A stretch of DNA of 64,000 nt from Saturnia japonica (lineage: Eukaryota > Arthropoda > Insecta > Lepidoptera > Saturniidae), in contig CM065322.1 of assembly GCA_033032175.1 (NCBI GenBank), positions 17,236,001-17,300,000 on the forward strand. The letters run 5' to 3'. This document shows, piece after piece, positions 21,665 to 33,780 of the stretch. The translations under genes and the position numbers were made by a program. Below the pieces are notes generated by a model. The model had not been told where the DNA came from and did no database searches. It worked only from the letters and a program-made list of their open reading frames with translations. Each line of letters begins with the position of its first letter. Position 1 is the first letter of the stretch.

Positions 21665-21845
21665 AATTAGTTAGTGTAAATGTAAACTGTAGGCGGAGTG
21701 GCCCTCCGAGGAACTGCGAGTCATCTTCCTCGATACTACACCCACCCCTCCCTTCTCCGACATCGGAGACCGATTAATCAAATGCCCCTGTGATTAATTA
21801 TAAAATCGGTAATTAGCGAAATATGGCCGGAACTCGCGGCTTTGA
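21665..21845. other. GC-richer block with homeodomain-type sites
   Basis: CCGAGGAACTGCGAGTCATC and CACCCACCCCTCCC are followed by ATTAATCAAATG, TGATTAATTATAAAAT and GGTAATTAGCG. TAATTA/TTAATC are homeodomain core sites. Not a repeat elsewhere in the window. Candidate conserved noncoding element only. Confidence 0.3.
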
Positions 21846-23005
21846 TGCGAAACTGTTACAAACGGATAAGATATTGTTGTAATTTCCTTCGCAACGGGAA
21901 GGCGTATGGTCATTACGCTCGAGTTTCCTTTGTTATTCGAGTTCCAGGTCTATTTGTGACCAAAACTCTTCACCATCAATTGTGGTTTAATAATATTTTC
22001 CCTCACACAAAGGTTCACTCATCATAATATTTGAATACACTTGGAAATATTCAATGTCTGAATGCGCTACCAATAAACTGTCATCGTTTCTGTGAGATAT
22101 TTAAATACGTTAATAGTTTTAAGATTAATTTATTTTCCATGAAGCTTAACGTAAGATTCAATAAACTTTTTGGATAAAACTTAAACACAAATTACAGTTA
22201 CGTTAATTTTAAAGATTCCGTTTTCTCTAATGTTATGTGAACTTCGAAGTAATAGTGAGATTACAGAACTAATTAACGACGGTTGGATGCCGGCCAACGG
22301 AGGAAGACCTTTGAACACTGTCTTACGACCAAATTCACATTGAATAAATTAAACGAGTATGTATATAAACATAACTTTGTTGGGTTTTGTGTTCGAATGG
22401 AAAAGAATTGGCAATAGAAAGTAATTATTAGAAATTTGGAAAAATAAAAATAATCATATACATACTGATCCATCTAGATGACCTAACGTCTAGTAATTAT
22501 TTTAAGCATACCTATGTTTAATTCAATTATATTCTTTTCATCATACTAGTACGTAAACATTATCATAATATGCGAGTTGTCTTGGGTGTAACTCCCTAAA
22601 TAAAACCCGAGGTGTATTTTTTGCGCTAACGTCCGAGGGCGAAATGGCTTTAATTATCGAGATGTTTTTTTTGTCCACAATTTCACTTTACGTTGAATAA
22701 CTAGTTCGATGAAAATATTATTGCAATTGATGTATTTTTTTACAATCCATTGGGCTGAATGCGTCTTTGCGCCTTTTACCTTTCTAAACGCAACGTTTTT
22801 CATTGCCTATGTAACATTAACCCACCAACCGTATAAAAAAAGCCTGCTCTTCGCAAATTTTGTAATTGTACAGTTGACTAATATTATAAGGTTTAATTTT
22901 AATAAGTAAGTTTACTCGTATATTTATTGACTCGCAAATGTGTTGAAATGAAAAACATTGTATGTTACACGGGCGGTACGGAAATCGAGGCATCTAATAG
23001 ACACT
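21846..23005. other. Unassigned AT-rich sequence
   Basis: Frames at 21842-22027 and 22709-22909 (plus) and 22273-22473 (minus), 61-66 codons, have no motif and no splice context I trust. Confidence 0.35.
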
Positions 23006-23392
23006 CGTTCGTTTTCTTTTTTCTGACTGTATTGTTAGCCTGAGGGGCCCTATCCAAAAACAGAGCCGCTGATGGCTTTTACAGCTTTACCGGGCTTGGG
23101 GGCGAGCGCTTAAGGCACTCAGCCGCGAAAGCGTGGGCAATAAGCACGTAAGGGTGCCAAAGTGGCCGGACCTCGGCTTGGACTGTTGTCGCGATTGCGA
23201 AGAAGCCGCGATCTGACTAATTCCCTATCCGAAAGATTCGAGCTAAAGTAACATATACATGTATACATGTCCCTGCCTTCTGAGAGAATGGAAGGAATAT
23301 GTATATATGTATTTAGTGATCTGAAATATGGTCTACACTAACTAGCGTAAAAAAGAAAAAAAAAGGTTCCTTGCAGAACCTAGGCGTTCGTT
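23006..23392 (-). mobile_element. Retroposon D, full-length copy with target duplication
   Basis: Body 23014-23383 on the minus strand runs from CTAGGTTCTGCAAGGAACC to a TTTTCTTTTTT tail. Flanking CGTTCGTT occurs at 23006-23013 and 23385-23392. Together with 9478-9877 this fixes both ends of the family. Purine/pyrimidine runs near the 5' end (AAAAAGAAAAAAAAA) are shared with the plus copy. No open frame. Confidence 0.78.
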
Positions 23393-26300
23393 CGTAATTC
23401 CTTATTTACCGCCCTTAAGACACTATGTACTATTACTTGTCTTGGTAATCTGTAAATACATTACTGATGGATGACATTTTCTATTTCTAATGCCCGCCTG
23501 GCTAGGTACCATACTCAATTTGAAAATTTTTCGCCAAGCACCTATAGGTGTATTCAAGCAGTTGCGCTTTAGACGCAGTCTTCTATTGTGCTTATCATGT
23601 TACTATTTTGGGCCACATCGTCACTTAACATCAGACGAAATTGAGGCCAAACACTAAAGCTATAAAGAATTAAAGAAACACAACAACACATTTGAATTCT
23701 ATTCCCAAATATTATTCATAAACAACGTTATATAAATATTATGTTGATCTACCTACCCTACAAACAAACATCGTAATGATGCAGCGATAACAATTAACTT
23801 TTCGGTAATTAAGTACAGCAGTAAAAACATTAAGAACGAACGTAGGTAATAATGATACGGAAGCTTTTAAAACAACATTTTCTTTGGTAAAATTTCCCTC
23901 CTTTATTGTATTTTTTTTATCCTTACTGTTTTATTGCATCGTGCAATGTTAAAATTAAATGGATTTGCAACAAGAAGCAATTTGCATTACGGAATCATTT
24001 GTCGCCCTTGAGTTGAATTACTGTTTGAAAATTTAATGATCTGCGGGTTTCAGAAAAAAGAAATAGTCAAACATTTATTATGCGAGGTACCCGTATTATA
24101 AAGATGTCATTTTGAACGTTGTTTTCAAATGGTACATTTGTACCGTATTATTAGTCCAGCATGAAACTTGAAAATTAAAAATTTTTTTCGTGAGATGACT
24201 TCGTATTCCGCTGTAAGGCAAACAAGAGATGGCGCTGCACTGCCGTCACGGTTTATTGAGGGTTTCTTTAGTTGGAGGGAACACTTGACTCACAAACAGC
24301 TGATTTTTATAATTATAAAGGAAACTATACTTTTATAAATCGGCCAAATTAATAAGTTTATATTTTAATACGTGGCTTTACGTTTTCGTAGCTTTTTAAT
24401 TACTGCAGATAAATTTGTATTATTGCACACTGTGTACGAAGCAATATTGGTACTAAAAAAAATTGATCTAATAATTACTGCACACGCCAAAATGTACAAA
24501 ATTAAAAAATTACTCACAACAAAAAAATACCGATATTTTTTTTGTTTTAGAAATCTAGCGTAGAATATATTTTTTAAAAACAATCGCGAAAGAATGGAAG
24601 AGTGAATGTCATTTTTATTTAGTAGTATTCTATCAAATATTTGAAAATGGAACCGAAGGAGAACTCATCGAATCGAACTCATCCGGTATGAGATGATTTT
24701 TCTCCGTCCCAAGCATCCTTTAACTATGTAGCAAATTTCCTGAACGATTCCTAACTTATTACCGCAAAGTGCTGTTTCTCAGATGTGATATATATGGAGT
24801 ACCTACATTACAGGTTTTTCTTTTTTTTATATTGTATTCTTAGATAATATTTATACCACGTTTCAACCAATTACTATTGATGTCATATGACGAGATGCCT
24901 GAAGATGGTGACATCTTACACGCTAAATTCTAAAGGGTTAGTATAAGTGCAAGTGTAGATGCCGGAACACAATTACAGGTACTTGGCGATAGATTTTTAA
25001 CTTTAGCTAGCCAGGCTGGCGTTACAAAATAACTTACGAGTAATTATTATTGTTTGTATGTTGATTACAAATTACTCATAGTCGTATATTCAACTGAATG
25101 TTTTCTATAAAGTAGCCTCTATTTGTACATGTTTTTCTTTCTTTCAAATCATGTGGTATTTATTCCAAGAGCAACTTATTTTGAAATGATCATTTTGAAT
25201 TTTTGAACATTTTGAACTCTTAACTATTTATTCGATTTATGTGATTGTTTTATGGAATTTATAGATAAGTTATCTAAATATATACTAAACATTTTATTAC
25301 ATCAGATGACATTAGAAGTTGGTAATGGGGAATCAAACTGAGCAAAAAATTACCTTCCGTGCGTTCTTTAACATTATACCGCTTAATGTTTTGAAATAAT
25401 TTTATTAAAAAAAAACCCTAAAATATTTAAAATCTTATTATTTTTAACTTTCAGCTATAAATACTACTTTTATGTCACAAAGAAAATTAAGAAAATTTAG
25501 ATTGTTTACGAAGACTTCTGGAAATCTTCATCTAAAGAAATTATTACATCGCCATAAGCACTTAATATAAATGGATTTTAAGTAATTTTCATCGTTATAA
25601 ATAATTACTGTGTAATAAACGTTTGCGGAGCCGCGGGTATAACCGCTACTTAAAATTAAGGAGCATGTTCCACACATATTACATCTAAAGGAGAATACAT
25701 ACACTTCAGAATACTGGGTCGATTGACATGGATTCAAATCTTACAAAGATCCATAAGCTTTGGGTGGATGAAAACATCGTGTTGAACCCATAGCATGATA
25801 GCATTTCCAATACTCGTCTATTTAACTACAAATCATTACTAAAAAGTTATCTTAACCTTAGCTGATTTGATGTTCAGAATGTCATACCATATTAAATATT
25901 TATATCATATTAAACTAAGCCACGGTAAAATACTAGTCTAAAAATCAATGCATTCATTCTCAGCCACTCTGTTACCGATTGTCACAATTTAAAACCCCAA
26001 TTTAGCCGGGACTAAACAAACTACCCCTGTAAATTCCATCGTACACCCGGAGAGGCGTTTAGGAAATGAAGAAATCCGGCGTTGGGGTGTCGCAGCATTA
26101 ATAGAATTCTGCTCCACCCCGGCGCAACCCCGGGCGGGAATGATGACGAGGGCGGTGTCCTGTGACCAATTTTAAAAGTGACGGTTCGTGTCAAGTTAAG
26201 ATTGGTAGTTATTTAATTTTCGCGGCTAATTTATATGTTCAAAACATTACGGTTTTTCGTGCGGGGTAAATAAGTATACGTTATTTAACTATGGATAAAA

Positions 26301-26500
26301 GTTCGGACTGAAGCGTCAAAGCTCTTACCCGACTGTGAAAATGGAGAGTTATATTTTTCGAGCGTATGCGTTTATGTAGGTACCTATGTATGTCTATTTC
26401 TTTGTCACGCTCTGTAGCCTAAACGACTTGATGGATTTTAGCATACGAGGTGTCGTGAGATTCGTGTTAATTGTGGTAGTCACATAGACTATGTAATATT
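23393..26500. other. Long AT-rich stretch; GC-richer block at 26030-26180
   Basis: No gene recognised. A LINE-like scrap (GGGCCACATCGTCACTTAAC) lies at 23612-23632. The 24365-24583 frames on both strands are AT-rich overlaps. At 26030-26180 a GC-rich, non-repeated block (GTTGGGGTGTCGCAGC, CCCCGGCGCAACCCCGGG) may be regulatory. Confidence 0.35.
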
Positions 26501-26504
26501 TAAT

Positions 26505-26610
26505 TACGACGCCTGGGAATCAAATAAAAATAAAAAGAGCAATATTTTTGTTTTATTCACGTGCTTTTGTTGCAGTCGGGGTTTTTGTTTCCTATTTAAC
26601 TTTTTATTAT
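26505..26610 (+). repeat. Repeat G (TTGCAGTCGGG), copy 1
   Basis: ACGACGC..GGAATCAAATAAAAA, a T-rich run and GTTGCAGTCGGGGTTTTTGT recur in the same order at 30540-30640. Class unknown. Confidence 0.55.
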
Positions 26611-26667
26611 TATTATATAGGATAATGTAAGACAGGACTTTATCTAATTTAACATCTAAAGTAATAA

Positions 26668-26925
26668 AGCGCTATTAGCCTAGTGGTCGTAAGCTCGACT
26701 GCTATGAGCGAAGTCCTCGGTTCGAATCCCAGGTCGAGCAAAGTGTTATTGGGTTTTTCCTATGAAATTCTCAGTAGCAGTTTGGAGTTTGGTTTCGTAC
26801 CCGATTAATGGCAATAAGCTCGCCCCCTATTACAAGGGACCTAAAAACATACTCGGCGAACTGTGGGTGTACATTAGTACACCTCTGCCTAACCCTTCGG
26901 GGAATACAGGCGTGATGGTAGGATG
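26668..26925 (+). mobile_element. SINE family A, copy 3
   Basis: Begins GCTATTAGCCTAGTGGTCG, box B GGTTCGAATCC, then the shared body through AATACAGGCGTGATGGTA. A 69-codon frame over its body is a by-product of the SINE, not a gene. Confidence 0.88.
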
Positions 26926-27424
26926 GTACGACGAACCGTTAAGTTCAGAACGAAGAAACTTGGGGGCGTGAAAATTTAGTTTTAGATTGAAAAGTTTCAT
27001 ATGATCTGTATTTAAAAAAAGTTGACAGTAAAAACAGTAAAGCGTTTGAAACTCCTGATGTAAGTGGTAACCATTTAATAAATTAGTATTTTGTTTAATA
27101 TTTTTGAAAATTTGATTTCAAATAATGTCTTTAACTGTTATATTATGTTAATTTCAAAAATCTTGTAAGAAGCCTTCTTAAGACAAATGATTCGCCGTGA
27201 GAGAATATTTAAATGTCGTCTTCTGGCTGTCATCCAATATATAATAAACTGGACGAGAAAAGCTTATTTCATAAGGAATTTCCATTTTTCTTTTAAAAAG
27301 AAAACCCTATTTGGTTAAACTGATTGGAGTGCATAACATGAAATCATATAACAGTTTCTAACAGACTTCTTTAAGGCGAAATTTTGAGGAGTATGTTATC
27401 ACATTAGTTTTTTTTAAATCGTAG

Positions 27425-27745
27425 CACGTTATAATTAGAGGCGCTGTGCCTGATGGTAAGCACAGTGCAATCCATTCTCTATATCTCTCACTCTCTCTTC
27501 CTTTCCTCCTTCCATTCTTCTTTCTTTCTTTCTTTTTACTTTCTGTCATGCCGGCCTGCGAGCCTCTTAGAAACTGTAATATAATATATACACCAGCTGA
27601 TCTCGAAGCACGACAAACCAAAAATGAGAGATTTACGAATTTATCACCATGTAAATAATACACGTGACCCAGTCGAGTGCAGATCCCAACCTCCCCATTT
27701 GATTACTGAATATACACCGGCTGATAGCGAAATGCCCATGCGACA
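27425..27745. repeat. Repeat I, copy 1, with CT-rich microsatellite
   Basis: After GTGCCTGATGGTAAGCACAG comes a long CT/TTTC-rich tract (27478-27545). Then ATGCCGGCCTGCGAGCCTC and GACCCAGTCGAGTGCAGATC correspond to ATGCCAGTCTGCAAGCCTA and GATCCAGTCGAGTACAGACC at 53784-53905. This family appears twice in the window; I do not know its name. Overlapping 101- and 70-codon frames come from the CT tract. Confidence 0.5.
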
Positions 27746-27799
27746 TGCCTAAGCGTGTCGATGTGGTGGATGTTTCAGCTGACTTATGTGTTTTTTATC

Positions 27800-28140
27800 G
27801 TTCGTCTAGGTTTTATTAGCGCTATGGCCACAAGCTCACCTGATGTTAAGTGAAGATACGCTAAGTCTAGTGGGGAAATTGACTCTCAAGTGATGCTGCA
27901 GGGTTACAGAAAAACAAATGGTTCTCAGATTTGGTAGACGGTAGTAGGCGAGGCCGATGGGGCCGAAGAGTTCTTGGTTAGCGACCGTGTACCGGATGGC
28001 GCAGCATGGGTAGACCAATAACCTGGGGAAGACTGCGGGAACCCGCTGAACACAAGGATCGCAGAACCGGTTATTATGGTTATTTTATGGGTAGACCTAT
28101 GTGCAGCAATGGACATCTTTTGGCTGAAATAATGATAATG
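27800..28140 (+). pseudogene. LINE 3' fragments ending in GGCTGAAAT(AATGAT)n
   Basis: A first piece (GGCCACAAGCTCACCTGATG) resembles a LINE UTR. The second (27925-28140) reads in broken frames like a C-terminal RT tail: GGCGCAGCATGGGTAGACC, GACTGCGGGAACCCGCTG, then AGACCTATGTGCAGCAATGG and GGACATCTTTTGGCTGAAAT followed by ATAATGATAATG. The protein consensus I recall ends ..LGEAYVQQWTSFG before an ATG-repeat tail. Frameshifted. Confidence 0.5.
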
Positions 28141-29187
28141 AAAGTTTTTTAACATTAAAATAAAACAAAATTAAGAAATTGATATTGTAAAGTAGGTGTT
28201 AATATTTGATATTGAACCGTTACCTAATCAGGTGAGATTGTGTGCGGAAGCTAGTCTAAAACTACCAGAAATATTAATACACATTCAAAATAATATATAT
28301 TACATTACAAAAGATTTAATCAGAGTAGAAAGCCGATCTCATAAATACCACGCGGTACATTACACGAGACCGTTTATCCTGGCTTATATTCAGTTTTATC
28401 TGTCTACTTCAGATATTATTCCTGAGAGAAACTTTTTATTACTTACAATATTGTTCTGATAGCAATTGATGTTAACCATTCTTATAATGTACATTTAATT
28501 AAGTTTTCGGCACTTGCGTGAATATTTCTGACTTACATACCATCAACATACAATAGGTGGCATGAGTGTCGTTTCATCAAATTAGTTTATTTTGCGTATT
28601 TTAGATGCCGTTTTTCAGGTGAATATAAGATTGTGCCCGAGAAAGGCTCTAAGCTACATTACCGTTATATTCTTTGTAGGGGCTAAACAGAAATAAAAAT
28701 ATAAAATATGTCAAAAGCATTTGATCACAATCTCGTTATTGTGCTCGCTCGGTTATCTACCACCCTCAATTGTACAACTTATCAATATGTCGCAAATAAC
28801 CTATCAAAGTATTTCGCCAGCCGTACTTGAGATTTTTTAGCCTCAAAGATGACATCATTCGTCAACATCGGATGAGACAGGGACCATATAGTAACTTAGT
28901 GTTAAAAGTAAGACGTAGTAATAATAAAAAACACGTTTATTCCAACACAAATTAATCCCTGATAAAAGCAATTCAGTTGCAAGTTCGTCTTCAGGTCGGT
29001 TCCCATCAAATCGATTCTCTGTGAGATGTCAATTCAACAAGTTTACATAACCCTCAAGTTTGAAGGTAACCGATCCTAAGAACCCGGGTTTCGACGGGCA
29101 GATAAACGCTTCAATGGGATAAAACTTTACTTGAATACTCTATCTAGAACCTCGCTGAGGTTTTGACCTTTGACAGAGCTTGAAATA
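28141..29187. other. Unassigned, with a very degenerate RT-like stretch
   Basis: At 28706-28900 broken plus frames read MSKAFDHNL and later RMRQGPYSN, reminiscent of RT motif A (..SKAFD..) and the ..RQG.P.S.. box. Too decayed to assign to a clade. Confidence 0.25.
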
Positions 29188-30432
29188 TTAGGTACTTACA
29201 TATGAAATTGGCGTTTTGTACGGGAGGAATATAAAGCCAATTTTTTTTTGTAAAATATATTTAACTAAACAAAGTATGCACCGTTGTTATCTATGCACTT
29301 TTGTCATCTCATAGGTAGTTCATTGATCCCTTTTAAAAAAAAAACCATGAGGGCGAGAATCAATAAACTCTTTGAAGGAGGCTTCCTTGTAAGTTGTCCA
29401 AATTCCGGAAAAAATGGTAATCTGTTGGAGCATGGTCCGGGTAGTACTGTGGATGTCGCAGACATTCCAATTGTAGCTCATCTAACTTAGTGGTTTTTTG
29501 TTTTGCAGTGTGTGGTCTTGCGTTGTCGTGAAGCAGCAGTGGCCTAGAGCGATTGACCAATCTCGGTTGTTTAGCAGCTAGTTCTTCCTTCATGGTTTGG
29601 ACAATAGATATATGCCGTAATCGTTTGGCCAGATTTTAAAAAGCTGTAGTGAACGACACGGTCGCTGGTCCACCAAACACTCACAAGTATCTTTTTCTGA
29701 GTCAATTTTCGTTTAGGGCAGGATTTGGCTGGGTCTCCAGGGTTCAGCCATTGCGACGAGCGCTTTCAATTATCGTACGGTATCCACTTTTCATCACAAG
29801 CAATAATTCGATTTAAAATCCCTTCATTATTGTGTCGGTTGAGAAAAGTAACACAGCTGTCGAGGCGTGTTTGCAAGTTCGATTCACTCAATTCATGAGG
29901 TACCCATCGTTCAAGTGTTTTACTTTCCTGATTTGCTTCAAGGGGATAATGCAGTTTTATCACTTAACCCGAAGCCTGAAGCTATCTCTGAAGTGCTTTG
30001 TGATGGATCCGCTTCCACAATAGCCTTTAATTATTCATTTTCCACTTTAGTTTCCTACCGTCCACGGGGTTGGTTCTGAAAGTCGAAATTTCCAGAACCA
30101 AAACGTTGAAACCAAAAACGCACCGTACTTTCTTTTGCGACACCAGCGCCGTACACATCATTAATCCTTCGAGCTGTTTCTGCAGGACTGGTGCCACGGT
30201 AGAACTTGTACTCGTAAATATACCGAAAATTCATGTTTTCTATTGTACGGTAATAAGCGACGCCAAAGAAAAAAATAATGAGAAAAAACAAATGATAGAC
30301 TGTTTTCAAAACTCAAATGTACCAGCTAAATGAAATTATAAATTTGAATTTGGAATTTTTAGCCAAAGAGGAGATATTTCAGATCAAAGTGGTCAGTACT
30401 ACAAAACGCTAATTTCATATGTAAGGACTTAA
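29188..30432 (-). mobile_element. Mariner element, copy 2: both ends and TA duplication present
   Basis: Inverted terminal repeats TTAGGTACTTACATATGAAA (29188) and, at the other end, the reverse of TTAAGTCCTTACATATGAAA (30432), each flanked by TA (29186-29187, 30433-30434). The 1,245-bp length fits a mariner. Transposase on the minus strand is broken into pieces: N-terminal helix-turn-helix half (30055-30309: NFRYIYEYKFYRGTS, RRINDVYGAGVAKESTVRFW), middle (29766-29963: ERWVPHELSESNLQ, ACDEKW with the first Asp) and C-terminal (29360-29593: LLHDNARPH, then APTDYHFF, 34 residues between the Asps). Stops and frameshifts disable it. Confidence 0.93.
29360..30309 (-). pseudogene. Mariner D34D transposase, disrupted
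   Basis: All three catalytic Asp residues are visible in separate frames (CDEKW, HDNARPH, APTDYHF), giving the mariner DD34D spacing. N-terminal DNA-binding part starts near MNFRYIYEY. The middle loses the frame between QNQPRGR and LERWVPH. The same protein is decayed at 10857-12018 in the opposite orientation; the sequences remain close enough that both belong to one subfamily. Confidence 0.88.
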
Positions 30433-30539
30433 TATATACTTGTAGGATATATATAGCCTGAAAAGTTACTGATAAATCAAAAAAATCAAAAATCATATTA
30501 AAAATAGGGTTACGTATGTGTTTCAAACGTATGTACAAG

Positions 30540-30640
30540 TACGACGCGGAAATCAAATAAAAAAGAAAACTAGAAAAAAAAATTTTTTTCGTGTTTTTGT
30601 TGCAGTCGGGATTTTTGTTTCCTTTTAAATAATCTAGTTT
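30540..30640 (+). repeat. Repeat G (TTGCAGTCGGG), copy 2
   Basis: ACGACGCGGAAATCAAATAAA, an AT-rich run and GTTGCAGTCGGGATTTTTGT parallel 26505-26610. It lies just outside mariner copy 2. Confidence 0.55.
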
Positions 30641-32150
30641 ATTATTAATGTATTTTTTTACCTATAGCTACTGTTTATATTATAATTCCACTTACACCTA
30701 CCTACATGGTGTAAATATTTACTCTGAATTTTACCTACATATCGAACTGTGGTATTTTCTGTTATTTTTTTAAGCGCAGGCAGGAAGTACAGTTCCTTTC
30801 GGAGCAGGGAAAGTTCATGAATGTTCGAAGATGAAATGGCGGATTGCGCGGAAACTATCCAACGGTCGCAATGTTTAACTTATAACCAAAGATATAGATG
30901 TTATCACTCTAGATGTGATCACATTTTTAAATTTGAACTCCTGAATTTTTATTTATTATGATTGTACTGTAATCATGTATTTTGCTATAACTACTTATCT
31001 TTATAGCATATTCTGGTATCAAAAAAGTGATGCGATTAGTAAAATATGTACCGCTATATGAATTTATTTTATGTACGTACTTACTTGGTTTGTTTTTTAT
31101 TTTTTTATTTCTTTTATTATGTCTATGTAAGCAATTTTGCTAATGTCAAGTGTGACAAATACACGAAAGGCTCGTGGCATAATCGTTAGTGTCATGTGCC
31201 ATTCCTACTTTCTGATTACTTTATTTCTATGTTACTTTTATTTAAAGTATTTCTCATCAACCATTATTATAATACTTAATCAGGAAGTGTAATTTTCGTT
31301 TCACATCCAGTAAAAAATTGACTCGTTCATTAGTTAACCACTCAAGCACCGCACTTTTTGAAAAACTTCACTCAGTTCCAAACAGCCGTAAGCGCCAGTA
31401 AAAAATGTATGGGAATGTAGCCCTTACATTACACAGTATATCACTCATATTAGCCTGTTTTTTTTTTTGGCGGTAAAAAATTCAGTGGCACTAACCTTAA
31501 ACGCCTTTAGGATAAAAATAGCTACGTTGTTGTTGCATTTATGTCTGGACGTTGCTATTTTTTTTTTAATTTTTTTTTTTAAATCTTTTTTACAAATTAT
31601 TTTACAGAAACTATATTTTTACATAAAATTAGTATGTTATGATTACTTTTTCCATTTCTAAGAAGTATTATTATTATTTTGTAGGACCAAAGATAATATT
31701 TCCTGTATTATTTAGATATTATATTACTAAAGCAGTGTTATGGTTTTGTTTTTGTGTTTTTCTAGTAAAGTTTAGTGTATGTGTATCTAAGTATTACATT
31801 TCAAACAATGTTTCTTTTTTATCTATTTATATTCTCAAATATTAGACTAGTGCACTGTGTAGTCTTTAGAATTTTTCTAATTTCTGGCGAAAGTACACTA
31901 GAGTAAAAAAAGAATTAGGTAAATATGTTGAATTGTTCTAGAAATGAGGAGAGTAAGATTTTCTCGTTGCACAATGTGCTATAATTATTTGATGCCGGAT
32001 TCGAGACATCTGCAAGTACGTTAGTTAGCGTGTTGTTTGTATGAATGAATTTGAGAAGAATCAGAAACCCAAAAGCACACTGAAACTCCTGTACACTATA
32101 TTCATATATGCACTGTAGCAAAGAAGAACGGTCTGAGTGGTCGCTATATA
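30641..32150. other. Unassigned AT-rich sequence
   Basis: Plus frames at 31467-31661 and 31639-31845 are Phe/Leu/Tyr-rich translations of T-rich DNA, not convincing membrane proteins. GGCTCGTGGCATAATCGTTAG at 31169 resembles a decayed tRNA-like box A. Confidence 0.35.
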
Positions 32151-32400
32151 TAATGTAACTAGCTGTACCCCACGGTTCCACCAGTGTTAATTTTATATGA
32201 CAAACCTCACCAACAGACACCCGTTTGTATAGCCAATTTTTTATACTTTGTGTAAAACTATCAACATTTGACCAATATTGTAACCACATGTCGTAACCTC
32301 CATAAGAAAAAGTTTCTGCCTCGTCTCCAGCTGCCCTGCCGTGAAGATTAAACTGTTTTTTATTTTGAAGCCGATTCGAAAGGAAGACTTGAAGTCTACT
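31915..32400 (-). mobile_element. Repeat opening GAACCGTGGGGTACAGCTAG (minus), with 175-codon frame
   Basis: On the plus strand ACTAGCTGTACCCCACGG (32159-32176) opens a repeat-like stretch running to SINE A at 32402. The minus frame (31915-32442) contains TFSYGGYDMWLQYW and YKRVSVGEVCHIKLTLVEP. I have seen this stretch as a lepidopteran repeat related to the CTAGCTGTGCCCG family. The frame has no domain I know and is probably repeat-derived. Confidence 0.4.
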
Positions 32401-32401
32401 A

Positions 32402-32495
32402 TAGGGACCTAAAAACATACTCGGCAAATTGTGGGTGTACAATTAGTACACCTCTGCCTAACCCTTCGGGGAATACAGGCGTGATGGTATGTTAT
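32402..32495 (+). mobile_element. SINE A, 5'-truncated copy
   Basis: TAGGGACCTAAAAACATACTC through TTAGTACACCTCTGCCTAACC and GGCGTGATGGTATGTTATG; the tRNA head is missing. Confidence 0.8.
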
Positions 32496-33780
32496 GTTTA
32501 TAAATTAATCTTTCAAATTATAATATAACCTATATTACTCGCTGATACTGTAGCTTTAGGTCCAATAGATTTGAGTTTATCCATTACAAACAAAAAATCA
32601 AATCTTTCCTCTTTATAATATTGGTATAAGTAATGAAGAATAAGGATCGGATTGGATTACGACCGAACGACCTTTTTTTTAGCAAATTGGTTTATATGTT
32701 CTTGTAAAGAGCTTTACGACTGAGCGATTCTTTTTTAGCTTCCCATCGTACATTTATAATAAGCACATATCTCAATTCAGTCATCATTCATAATCGCCTA
32801 CCTCTAACAGATATTATTACTACGACAAAAAAAGAGTTTTGCCACAAACATAATATGAAGTAGATAAGTATTATTTTTTCTATATGTCGCATGTAAACTA
32901 AACACCTGTGCTATCAAGTGGCGTCAAGTGCAGCGACGGCGCGTCGCGCGGCGTTGAGTTATGCGACGACGCGATATTTTTTCTCTTGCTCTAACATAAG
33001 CAGGGTTGCCAGATGGCGAATTTTTTACCAAATATCTCTTACTTTCAACACATAATCTCGTAAAATTATGAATTTTAAAAATGTATTTTGTACTTGCTAT
33101 TAGTTCATCATGATTAATATTATGGTTATGTTTATTAGTATTTTGTTAATGTCAGGGCTATTAAAATCATTTATATTTTTATTGTACAGTTTTTTTAACT
33201 GTTTTTTAGTTATCAATTTGGAACACATTTCCTTATGGTTCGAAATTTATATTTTTTTTCGATCTTTTCTTAGCTTATAAAATGAGTGACCGGATAGATT
33301 TTGAGAAAGTACGATTTTTATAAGAAAGCAAAGCAAAGCCGCGGGCACAGCTAGTCTGTAATAAGACAATTTCTAATATCTGTTTTTATTAAATGGATTT
33401 TGCTGAAAATATGCACGCGCACTTTTTCTAATTATGCCTGTCTTGAAACCAAATGTAGTCAACTTTTGGAGTTGTAGACCCGATGAAAACGAAACAGATT
33501 TGTTTCTCTAATTTTTGATTTATTTAGCATGCGATTTGAGATTTCAGCAACCAGAGAGCTTGATGAATATAATGCGCACTTTGCTTTCTTGGTAATTTTA
33601 AAATCTGGCTACTCCTTTAGTAAAATTATTAGGGTTAAATTAGGGTATTATTGTGAATAATTAGAGTAAAATTCTGAAACGTACTAGAACTTCTACTACC
33701 ATTGCATAAAAATACATTTTTACACCTGTTTCAGTTAGTGCAAAAGAAATAAGAAAACAATATTTCATCATTAGTGCATT
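32496..33780. other. Unassigned; short GC-rich run and CTAGCTGTGCCCG scrap
   Basis: GC-rich GCGACGGCGCGTCGCGCGGC lies at about 32934-32953. At 33338-33355 GCCGCGGGCACAGCTAGT is the minus-strand start of the CTAGCTGTGCCCG element family. Nothing else recognised. Confidence 0.4.

Noticed and set aside
27358..27663. 101-codon Lys/Arg-rich minus frame
   Set aside because: Comes from the CT/TTTC microsatellite tract.
28706..28900. Named LINE assignment from MSKAFD and RQGPYSN
   Set aside because: Too many frame changes; only a hint of RT motifs remains.
31467..31845. Phe/Leu-rich frames as membrane proteins
   Set aside because: Translation of T-rich DNA; no signal or flanking gene structure.
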